Assembly: GCA_003539625.1 (NCBI GenBank)
Contig: DPOU01000013.1
Location: 3,953-56,556, forward strand
Direction: 5' to 3'
From: Acholeplasmatales bacterium
GTDB taxonomy: Bacteria > Bacillota_I > Bacilli_A > ML615J-28 > CAG-313
DNA length: 52,604 nucleotides
Shown here: positions 25,258 to 32,262 of the stretch, one piece after another
Layout: every line of letters starts with the position of its first letter
How positions within the stretch are numbered: position 1 is the first letter of the stretch
The notes under the pieces: model-generated
The model's input: the letters and a program-made list of their open reading frames with translations, nothing else
Databases searched by the model: none
Told to the model about the DNA's origin: nothing
Translations under genes and position numbers: made by a program

Positions 25258-26379
25258 ATGAAATTTACTATTGATAGAGATTTACTTTTAACAACAATTT
25301 CGAATGTTTCTAGAGGACTTTCTCAGAAAACTCCAATGCCCGTTTTAACTGGTATTCAAATAGACGTAAAGGAAGACAAAATAACTTTTGTTACAACTAA
25401 TAAAGAAATAGCTATAAAAATTGAACTTGAAAAAAGTGATAAAGTAAAATTATATGATGAAGGAAGTTGTGTTGTTCCTGGAAAATATTTTATTGACATT
25501 GTAAGAAAAGTTGAAGGTAAAGAAGTTGAATTCACTTTATTTGAAGAATCTACAATTCAAATAATATCAGATCGTTCAGATTTTACTTTAATAGCTTATG
25601 ATAAAACTAATTTTCCAACTACAAATTTCAACGTTACAACAGAACCAATTTTGTTTGACAGCAAAGAATTAAAGCAAATAATAAGACAAACATCATTTGC
25701 ATGTGCTACTTCTGAAACAAGAATAGTATTAACAAGTTTAAATTTTAAAGCCCAAAATGGTACCTTAGAAATTACTGCAACTGATAGTTTTAGATTAGCA
25801 AAGAAAACTTCAAAGCTTGATGAAACTGTCGATATTTTAGTAAATGTTCCAAGTAAAGCATTAGAGGAATTAGGTAAAATTTTAGAGGATGATTCTACAT
25901 TTGTTAAAATGTATTTAGAGAACAGCAAAGCAGTTTTTGAATATAAAAATATTATTTTTATTACAAGACTTGTAGAAGGTAATTATCCAAACACATCTAG
26001 TTTATTCCCAAAAGAAACTTTATTTGAAGCTGTTTTTAACAGAATAGAATTGGTAAATGCGGTTGATAGAGCATCATTATTCTCTAATTTAGACAACTTA
26101 AATATCGTTAAATTCTATTTTTCTAATTCAAATAAGGTTGAAATTTCTTCAAATTCATCAGAAATTGGTAAAGTTGTAGAGGATATAAACCTATTAAATA
26201 CGCTAGATAACGTAGATTTTCAAATAGCTTTTAGTACAAAGTACATTCTAGATGCTTTAAAATCATTTGATTCTGATAGAATTTCATTTTCTTTCACTGG
26301 TGAAATAAAACCAACAATTATAAAAAGTGTTGATGATGATTCATTAGTTCAACTTTTACTACCAGTCAGAGTATTTTAA
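25258..26379 (+). CDS. dnaN: DNA polymerase III beta sliding clamp
   Basis: A 373-aa ring clamp that tethers the polymerase to DNA. The family length is about 370-380. It begins MKFTIDRDLLLTTISNVSRGLS and has three repeated clamp folds. Recognisable motifs are GSCVVPGKYFIDIVRK, LEITATDSFRLAKK in the middle domain and the C-terminal LLPVRVF, a variant of the usual LPVR ending. The SD is AGAGGTG. It is followed by a strong terminator, so it is not co-transcribed with yaaA-recF as in Bacillus. Confidence 0.98.
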   Translation: MKFTIDRDLLLTTISNVSRGLSQKTPMPVLTGIQIDVKEDKITFVTTNKEIAIKIELEKSDKVKLYDEGSCVVPGKYFIDIVRKVEGKEVEFTLFEESTIQIISDRSDFTLIAYDKTNFPTTNFNVTTEPILFDSKELKQIIRQTSFACATSETRIVLTSLNFKAQNGTLEITATDSFRLAKKTSKLDETVDILVNVPSKALEELGKILEDDSTFVKMYLENSKAVFEYKNIIFITRLVEGNYPNTSSLFPKETLFEAVFNRIELVNAVDRASLFSNLDNLNIVKFYFSNSNKVEISSNSSEIGKVVEDINLLNTLDNVDFQIAFSTKYILDALKSFDSDRISFSFTGEIKPTIIKSVDDDSLVQLLLPVRVF

Positions 26380-26382
26380 TAT

Positions 26383-26416
26383 AAAAAAAGCACAAAAAAT
26401 GTGCTTTTTTTTGTTT
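26383..26416. terminator. Bidirectional terminator between dnaN and parA
   Basis: AAAAAAAGCAC (26383-26393) pairs with GTGCTTTTTTT (26401-26411) around a 7-nt loop, with T-runs in both directions. It serves convergent dnaN and the parA operon. Confidence 0.85.
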
Positions 26417-26417
26417 T

Positions 26418-27218
26418 TTAGTCTAAATTTAGGTCCTTATAGATGTCTGTAAGGTCTTTTTTTATCTCTTCGAAGTTCTTATAATGGAATTTCTCTAATT
26501 TTTCTTTAACTATAGCTTCAGAATCGTAAATTGATAGGCCATCTGATTGAATATTTTTTATAATCGCTTTATCCTTGATTGGAGCTGTAATTTTCGCACT
26601 TGGAGTAAGGTTTTTTGCTTGCTCTTTTAACTCTTTCAAACACTTGATCGGAGTGCGTCTTCCTTTGATGTAACCAACCGGTATAATGTACCTAATTTTG
26701 TCCAAATCGATGTCAGTATCAACAAAATATTGAATTGTATTCGAAAATCCTTGTAAACCAAGCGTGTCTAAACCGACAACAATTAAAATAGATTGAGAAA
26801 TATCAAGTAGAATTTCACTTAATCTACTACTTGATGGTGGAAAATCGATAAAAATATAGTCAAAATACTTGTTAAAACTCTCAATTATCGTTCTTAAATG
26901 CTTTTCTTCTGAACGTTTTAGCGTTAAATTCAAAGAAAGTCTATCTGTATTTAAGGTTTTCATTAAATACATATTTATTCTTGCTTCAAAAGTGATATCT
27001 TGTGGCTGTTTTTGACCAACAAGTAAATGTTCAAAGAAATCATCATCATGATCGGTAACAAAATTATCTACGCCGAAAATTTTAAATACACTGTTTTGAT
27101 CATCGGCACTTATTACTAATACAGTTTTTCCTTGTGTAGCGTAGTAATGAGCTAAATAACCTAAAAATGTTGTTTTGCCTACGCCACCTTTTTTACAAAA
27201 TGCTGAAATGATTGGCAT
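26418..27218 (-). CDS. ParA-family partition ATPase (plasmid type Ib-like)
   Basis: A 266-aa ATPase that should form dynamic DNA-bound patterns to separate replicated DNA. The deviant Walker A is KKGGVGKTT, with signature Lys10 and catalytic Lys15. The A' motif is VLVISADDQNS, and Walker B is YIFIDFPPSSS. It lacks an N-terminal HTH, as in type Ib plasmid ParA and chromosomal Soj. Its partner is not a ParB but a ribbon-helix-helix protein whose gene overlaps it by one base (TAATG). It faces the origin, between dnaN and yaaA, a place where Firmicutes have no such gene. A MinD or regulatory role is less likely given the partner. Confidence 0.88.
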   Translation of the reverse strand: MPIISAFCKKGGVGKTTFLGYLAHYYATQGKTVLVISADDQNSVFKIFGVDNFVTDHDDDFFEHLLVGQKQPQDITFEARINMYLMKTLNTDRLSLNLTLKRSEEKHLRTIIESFNKYFDYIFIDFPPSSSRLSEILLDISQSILIVVGLDTLGLQGFSNTIQYFVDTDIDLDKIRYIIPVGYIKGRRTPIKCLKELKEQAKNLTPSAKITAPIKDKAIIKNIQSDGLSIYDSEAIVKEKLEKFHYKNFEEIKKDLTDIYKDLNLD

Positions 27219-27568
27219 TATCTATAACCTTCCTTTGCTAATTTTTCTCTGCAAGCATCTTCAACAAACTTTGCAAACATTATTCCACGTTCTGCACAAG
27301 CTATTTTTATTTGTCTTCTTAATGTTACATCCATAGTTGAAGTGTACTTCTCTCTATTTGCGTCATCTTGTTGAATATATTGCTGTCTTTGCACAACTCT
27401 TGGTTGCTTTTTTGCGGTTTGAGCTCTTTGAACTGGTTGTTCATAAGTGTAAAACGGTTCCTCAATTGGTTTTACTTCTTCTATAACAGGAGTTTTTACT
27501 TCCTCTACTTTTTCCTCTTCTGCCATTATGTCAAAAGGGTTTCTTCTTTTAATTGGTTGTTGTGTCAT
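27218..27568 (-). CDS. Ribbon-helix-helix partner of ParA (candidate centromere-binding protein)
   Basis: A 116-aa protein. The ATG at 27568 lies 8 nt after GAAGGAGG; the longer frame adds 18 unlikely residues. Residues 1-72 are disordered, acidic then Gln/Arg-rich (EEEKVEEVKTPVIEEVKP, QRQQYIQQDD). Residues about 77-113 form a ribbon-helix-helix pattern: strand STMDVTLRRQIKIAC, then helices AERGIMFAKFVEDACREKLAK. This layout, a flexible N-terminal tail that can touch ParA plus an RHH DNA-binding domain, is that of ParG/Omega-type proteins. It is encoded first in a two-gene operon with ParA. The noncoding repeats directly upstream are the natural candidate binding site. Confidence 0.8.
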   Translation of the reverse strand: MTQQPIKRRNPFDIMAEEEKVEEVKTPVIEEVKPIEEPFYTYEQPVQRAQTAKKQPRVVQRQQYIQQDDANREKYTSTMDVTLRRQIKIACAERGIMFAKFVEDACREKLAKEGYR

Positions 27569-27593
27569 GTTAGTACCTCCTTCGTACATCGCT

Positions 27594-27622
27594 ATTATAT
27601 CAAATGCAAAAACAATATTCAA
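27594..27622 (-). promoter_or_regulatory. Predicted promoter of the RHH-parA operon
   Basis: TTGAAT (27617-27622), 17 bp and TATAAT (27594-27599) on the minus strand, 26 bp before the start codon. Confidence 0.7.
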
Positions 27623-27820
27623 TTATTATGCATTATTTATTTAATTAATTATATAAATACAACCATAAATATTGTTTGTGCTAAAAGCTTTAAAAGTGGT
27701 TGAAATAATAAAATTAAGAATATTCAAACAATTCACTTTGAAAAAAAAGCAAATATCCGTTTTTAAAGGCAAAAAACGCCCTATTTTTTAATTTTTGCTT
27801 TAAAAGTTAAAAGTTATTAG

Positions 27821-27832
27821 CCCCCCGGGGGG
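27821..27832. repeat. Isolated perfect palindrome CCCCCCGGGGGG
   Basis: A 12-bp palindrome made only of G and C, embedded in DNA that is nearly all A/T. It lies between the two arms of an 11-bp inverted repeat. Its function is unknown; a protein site, a G-tract structure or a cruciform nucleation point are possible. Confidence 0.6.
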
Positions 27833-28006
27833 TAAAATCAAATTTTTATCGGTTTTGTTTGACCTCAAAAAAACAAAAAAGTATCAGCATTCACTCGACA
27901 TGAAAAAGATATTTTTAGCACAACAAGATATATTTATTTATGTATATAAATAATTAAATAAAAAATAATTTGTAGCAAAAAGTTTAGTAGTGTCGATGTA
28001 TACAAT

Positions 28007-28261
28007 GTCTTTAAATTAAAACAATTATCTTTTAAAATAAAAACAAAACAACAAAAAAACTCACTTATTACTTTTAACTTAAAACATAAAAATATACTCT
28101 TACTTTTAATTTAAAATAAAATTAGCAATTTTACTTTTAGTTTAAAACATAAAATTCAGCAACCAAGAGTTAATTACTTTTAAAATAAAACTTATATTAT
28201 GAATTGATTATCACAAAAAACATTTTTAGCAAAGGAAAAGGTTTTAAAATAAAACTAATAG
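28007..28261. repeat. Iteron-like array with core CTTTTAA-N-TTAAAA(C)
   Basis: Seven imperfect copies begin near 28007, 28028, 28068, 28100, 28131, 28174 and 28240. The best three share TTACTTTTAA/G, then TTAAAA, then (CA)TAAAA, and are spaced 32 and 31 bp apart (three helical turns). Each core is nearly palindromic (for example GTTTTAAAATAAAAC). Inverted copies of the half-site occur near 27800-27815. Regular phasing argues against chance AT-richness and for cooperative protein binding, most simply by the RHH protein. Confidence 0.55.
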
Positions 28262-28782
28262 CTTTTTAGGAATTTAAAAAAATGTTAAAAAATACATAAA
28301 GCATTAATTAAATACATATTGCAAAAGCAAAAAGTTTTGAATTAAAAATAATATAAATACATAAATATTTCTTTACTTAAATAATTCAATACACAAATAT
28401 GTATAAAAATAAATAAATAAAAACATATTGAAAATACATAAATAAATATAAAAATAATTAACTATTTATTTAAATAAGTATAAAAATATAAAAATATTTA
28501 TTATTTTAAATAAATACATACAAGAATAAATATTTTTGTATTATTATATTTAAAACTATAATACTTATAAAATAAAAGTATTAAAAAAAACGACGTTTGT
28601 GACTAAAAAAACGCTTTTTTTAAGCATTCACTAAAAAGGACAATTATGAAAATAAATATTAAATAAATATAATATATATATAATAAGGAATATACTTAAT
28701 TATGTATAAAAACACTAAAAACGCCTTTCAATTAGGTAAACGTCAATTTTTTTATAGGAAAAAATCGAAAAACAAAAAAATT

Positions 28783-28850
28783 AAAAAACGGTTAAAAAAC
28801 AAAGGCTTTTTTCTTTGTTTTTTAAACTTTTTTTAAGACCGTTTTTTTTA
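28783..28850. terminator. Nested hairpin before yaaA
   Basis: The inner stem TTAAAAAACAAAG (28792-28804) pairs with CTTTGTTTTTTAA (28813-28825). An outer arm AAAAAACGGT (28783-28792) pairs with ACCGTTTTTT (28838-28847). Both strands end in T-runs. It lies directly upstream of the yaaA promoter and would insulate it from transcription through the AT-rich region. Confidence 0.55.
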
Positions 28851-28860
28851 ATCAAATATC

Positions 28861-28889
28861 TTGCTAAAAAAGTTAAAATATGGTATAAT
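28861..28889 (+). promoter_or_regulatory. Predicted promoter of yaaA-recF
   Basis: TTGCTA (28861-28866), 17 bp and TATAAT preceded by TGG (28884-28889), 25 bp before the yaaA start. Confidence 0.75.
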
Positions 28890-28913
28890 TTTAAGTGTAA
28901 AAAAGGTGATGCT

Positions 28914-29135
28914 ATGAAGATTGTTAAAATTCACTCAGATTCTATAAAATTAGGCCAATTTATAAAGTTTTTAGGCATTGTTTCTACTGGCGGTGAAATT
29001 AAAAATTATTTACTTGAAAATACTGTTAAAGTGAATGAAAACACAACAGAAAGCCGTGGAAAAACTCTTTTTAAGGGCGATATTGTTGAAATAAATGGTG
29101 AAAAATTTATCGTTGAGGTTGAAAATGATAATTAA
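28914..29135 (+). CDS. yaaA: S4-domain RNA-binding protein YaaA
   Basis: A 73-aa protein, the size of Bacillus YaaA (about 71). It consists of one S4 RNA-binding fold: IKLGQFIKFLGIVSTGGEIKNYLLENTVKVNENTTESRGKTLFKGDIVEING, with the family signature of a helix pair then a beta hairpin. Its members bind ribosomal RNA or precursors. The ATG follows AAAGGTGAT; the 33 codons upstream in frame overlap the promoter. It overlaps recF by 11 nt, the usual arrangement near oriC. Confidence 0.92.
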   Translation: MKIVKIHSDSIKLGQFIKFLGIVSTGGEIKNYLLENTVKVNENTTESRGKTLFKGDIVEINGEKFIVEVENDN

Positions 29136-30192
29136 AAGCCTAAAAATTGTTAATTTTAGGCGTTTTATAGGCAAACAGGTTGTATTTAAAAAAGGGCTAA
29201 ATGTCATAGTAGGTTCAAATGCTATTGGAAAAACAACCGTTCTAGAAGCCATTTATTATTTAGGTATTACGAAAAGCTTTAAAACTTCAGACGAATCAGC
29301 TTTAATTAACAATAATAGTGAGGAATTTGCTATTTTTGCCAATGTTGAACGTGATGGATTAGTTAACGACATAAAGATAAAAAGAATGAAAAACGCAAAA
29401 ATCGTGTTTTTAAACAATAATCCGTATAAAAAAGTTAGTGAATACTTAGGGACAGTTTTAGTCGTTTGCTTTAGTAATAATGATTGCGTTAAATTGAATG
29501 GTTCTTCAAAAGATAGAAGGAGTCTATTTGAACCTTTAATTTGTCAAATATCAAACTTTTATGTTAATGAGTGTAATAACTATAGAAAAATTTTAAACAG
29601 CAGAAATGCTTTGTTAAAACGTCTTAATTTTGAAAAGAAAGAGTCAAATACAAAGTTGCTTGAGGTCATGAATTCTCAACTTGTGAAAAGTGGCAATAAG
29701 ATTATTAATGTAAGACAGAAAATTGTCAGAAAACTTAATGACGAAATAAATGAAATTTACAATGAAATTTCGGGATGCAATGAAAAGATTGAATTGGAAT
29801 ATTGTTCTAATACAACTGAAGAAAAATTTTTAAATCAACTAAGACTGAATTATGAAGAAGAATTAAAAAGAGGCCACACTGAAGTAGGGCCTCATAGAGA
29901 CGATTATAAGTTTAAAATTAACGGACTTGATGCTGCTAGTACTGGTTCACAAGGGCAACAAAAAAGCATTATGATCTCACTTAAAATAGCTTTTTCTAAA
30001 ATGATACAAAGTGTTAAAAATGAAACGCCAACATTACTTTTAGATGATGTTTTGGGTGAACTTGATGAAAATCGACAAAATAATCTTTTAGACTATATAA
30101 GGAATTATCAGCAAGTAATACTCTCTACATCGACGTTAGCTGATGTAAAAAAAGAAAATTTAGAAAATGCTAATATAATTGAATTAGAGTAA
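29125..30192 (+). CDS. recF: DNA replication and repair protein RecF
   Basis: A 355-aa SMC-like ATPase that, with RecO and RecR, loads RecA at gapped DNA. The start is the ATG at 29125 after GAGG. The N-terminus IKSLKIVNFRRF is typical. Walker A is GSNAIGKT (30-37), where most RecF proteins have GxNGxGKT or GENAQGKT. The signature region is STGSQGQQKSIMISLKIA and Walker B is PTLLLDDVLGELDENRQ. The length is normal (about 360-370). Confidence 0.97.
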   Translation: MIIKSLKIVNFRRFIGKQVVFKKGLNVIVGSNAIGKTTVLEAIYYLGITKSFKTSDESALINNNSEEFAIFANVERDGLVNDIKIKRMKNAKIVFLNNNPYKKVSEYLGTVLVVCFSNNDCVKLNGSSKDRRSLFEPLICQISNFYVNECNNYRKILNSRNALLKRLNFEKKESNTKLLEVMNSQLVKSGNKIINVRQKIVRKLNDEINEIYNEISGCNEKIELEYCSNTTEEKFLNQLRLNYEEELKRGHTEVGPHRDDYKFKINGLDAASTGSQGQQKSIMISLKIAFSKMIQSVKNETPTLLLDDVLGELDENRQNNLLDYIRNYQQVILSTSTLADVKKENLENANIIELE

Positions 30193-30306
30193 AAAGTAAA
30201 AAATAGTTTGTGGAAAACTTTAAAATAATGTTGATAAAATGTTAATAAAAAAAGTAAATGATAATATTCATAAAATGAATATTATCTATGAAGGAGTGTG
30301 AATTTA
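30193..30306. promoter_or_regulatory. recF-gyrB intergenic: origin-like motifs and a 12-bp-arm palindrome
   Basis: Contains TGTGGAAAACTTT (30209-30221) and GTTGATAAAATGTT (30230-30243), both exact copies of sequences in the dnaA-upstream origin part. It also has the perfect inverted repeat GATAATATTCAT-AAA-ATGAATATTATC (30260-30286), ending 7 bp before the gyrB SD. The palindrome could be an operator or an RNA hairpin limiting gyrase synthesis. No clear -35/-10 pair is evident. Confidence 0.55.
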
Positions 30307-32250
30307 ATGGATGAAAAAGATTTGGCTACGATAGAAGCTGAAAAAAACTATGATTCTGGTAGTATTCAAGTACTAGAAGGATTAGAAGCAGTTAGAAAAA
30401 GACCCGGTATGTACATTGGGTCTACTGGTCCAAGAGGATTACATCATCTTGTTTGGGAAATTGTTGATAACTCTGTCGATGAAGCATTAGCGGGGTATTG
30501 CAATCAAATTGATGTTGAAATTAATCTAGATGAGAATGGCAATAATACCATTAAGGTAACCGATAATGGTCGTGGTATGCCAACAGATATTCACCCAAAA
30601 ACTCATGTTAGCGCTACAGAAACAATATTTACAGTTCTTCATGCTGGTGGTAAATTTGATAATAATAGTTATAAAGTATCTGGCGGGTTGCATGGTGTTG
30701 GTGCATCAGTAGTAAATGCATTAAGTGAATGGCTAGAAGTTAACGTACATCGTAATGGTCATATTTATCGCCAAAGATTTGAAAGAGGGATAGTAAAAAG
30801 CCCGCTCGAAATAATTGGGACAACTGATCATACTGGTACGGTAGTAACTTTTACACCTGATAAAGAAATTTTTAAAGAGACAACATATTTCGATTACGAA
30901 ATTTTAAGACATCGTATTCAAGAACTAGCTTTCTTAAACAAGGGATTAAAATTAACAATAAAAGATTTAAGAAATCCTGATAATATTAAGAGTGGCGAAT
31001 ATCATTATGAAGGTGGATTAGTTGAATATGTTAAATTTTTAAATAAAGGAAAGAAACCACTTCATCAAGATGTTATAAAAGTTGAGGAAGAAATTGAAGG
31101 AACTATGATAGAAATAGCATTTCAATATACTGAAGATTATAGTTGTAATATCAAATCTTTTACTAATAACATCATAAATACCGAAGGTGGTACACATGAA
31201 GAAGGATTTAGAAACAGTTTAACAAGAATTCTCAACACTTATGGTAAAAATGCCAATATCTTTAAAAAAGATGAAAGCCTTTCTGGTGATGATGTACGTG
31301 AAGGTTTAACAGCAATTGTTTCTTGTAAAATAAGTGATCCACAATTCGAAGGACAAACTAAAACAAAACTAGGAAATACAGAAGTTCGAAGAATAGCATC
31401 ACAAGCTATGAGTGATAAATTTGAAGCTTATTTGCTTGAAAATCCAGCTACAGCTAAGTTAATTGTTGAAAAATCGCTTCTTGCGTTAAGAGCTAGAATT
31501 GCCGCAAAGAAAGCAAGAGAAGCAACAAGAAGAAAAAGTCCACTTGACTCGTTAGGATTTGCTTCGAAATTGTCAGATTGCCGAACAAAAGACCCAACAC
31601 TAGCAGAAATGTACATAGTCGAAGGTGATTCTGCCGGTGGTTCTGCAAAAATGGGACGTGAAAGCTATTATCAAGCCATACTTCCTTTACGTGGAAAAGT
31701 GTTGAATGTTGAAAAAGCAGCTATGGGTAGAGCTCTTGGTAATAAAGAAATATTATCAATGATACAAGCAATTGGTACAGGAATAGGAAATGAATTCCAA
31801 ATTGAAAATGCTCGTTACCATAAAATCGTAATAATGACCGATGCCGATGTCGATGGTGCCCATATTAGAACATTGTTGCTTACCTTCTTCTATCGTTTTA
31901 TGCCACAAATAATAGAAAAAGGCTATGTTTATATAGCACAACCACCACTTTATAAAATACAACAAGGTAAAAAAATAGAATACGCGTATAGCGATGAAGA
32001 ATTAAATTTGAAATTAAGTGAAATAACTGGTAAAAGAGATATTCAACGTTATAAAGGTTTGGGTGAAATGAACCCTGAACAACTTTGGGAAACTACAATG
32101 GACCCTAAACGTAGAATTTTATTGCAAGTTACAATGAATGATGGCGAGAAGGCAAATGAAGTTTTTTCTATGCTAATGGGAGAAGATGTTGAACCAAGAC
32201 GTAAGTTTATTGAAGAAAATGCCGTGTTTGTACAAAATTTGGATATATAG
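30307..32250 (+). CDS. gyrB: DNA gyrase subunit B
   Basis: A 647-aa ATPase subunit of gyrase, which introduces negative supercoils with GyrA. The ATG at 30307 is preferred over a GTG three codons earlier that lies 1 nt after AAGGAG. GHKL ATPase motifs are EIVDNSVDEALAG, DNGRGMP and GGLHGVGASVVNALS. The TOPRIM domain has IVEGDSAGGSAKMGR and MTDADVDGAHIRTLLLTFF. The C-terminal tail has RYKGLGEMNPEQLWETTMDP. The size is the short Gram-positive form without insertions. It is 12 bp upstream of gyrA. Confidence 0.98.
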   Translation: MDEKDLATIEAEKNYDSGSIQVLEGLEAVRKRPGMYIGSTGPRGLHHLVWEIVDNSVDEALAGYCNQIDVEINLDENGNNTIKVTDNGRGMPTDIHPKTHVSATETIFTVLHAGGKFDNNSYKVSGGLHGVGASVVNALSEWLEVNVHRNGHIYRQRFERGIVKSPLEIIGTTDHTGTVVTFTPDKEIFKETTYFDYEILRHRIQELAFLNKGLKLTIKDLRNPDNIKSGEYHYEGGLVEYVKFLNKGKKPLHQDVIKVEEEIEGTMIEIAFQYTEDYSCNIKSFTNNIINTEGGTHEEGFRNSLTRILNTYGKNANIFKKDESLSGDDVREGLTAIVSCKISDPQFEGQTKTKLGNTEVRRIASQAMSDKFEAYLLENPATAKLIVEKSLLALRARIAAKKAREATRRKSPLDSLGFASKLSDCRTKDPTLAEMYIVEGDSAGGSAKMGRESYYQAILPLRGKVLNVEKAAMGRALGNKEILSMIQAIGTGIGNEFQIENARYHKIVIMTDADVDGAHIRTLLLTFFYRFMPQIIEKGYVYIAQPPLYKIQQGKKIEYAYSDEELNLKLSEITGKRDIQRYKGLGEMNPEQLWETTMDPKRRILLQVTMNDGEKANEVFSMLMGEDVEPRRKFIEENAVFVQNLDI

Positions 32251-32262
32251 GAGGTAATTTAG

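Larger units (their letters stand above)
27569..28913. other. 1.35-kb extremely AT-rich noncoding region, candidate centromere
   Basis: No credible gene on either strand. The region is overwhelmingly A/T; the 60 bases 28441-28500 contain two G/C. It holds the promoter of the partition operon, an 11-bp inverted repeat (27676-27686 and 27913-27923), direct repeats GCTTTAAAAGT (27687-27697 and 27797-27807) and the C6G6 palindrome at 27821. An iteron-like array (28007-28261) follows, then multiple AATACATA-type repeats (28290-28520) and a large nested hairpin before yaaA. I see no tRNA, small RNA or DnaA-box consensus. Such DNA beside a ParA/RHH operon is typical of a partition site. Confidence 0.7.

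Noticed and set aside
28007..28261. Possible CRISPR array
   Set aside because: Repeats are about 20 bp, degenerate, of irregular spacing and AT-only; no cas genes are near.
23529..28913. parS sites of a Soj/Spo0J system
   Set aside because: I found no TGTTTCACGTGAAACA-like 16-mer by eye near the origin; an isolated CACGTG near 7804 lies in the ABC ATPase gene and lacks the flanks.
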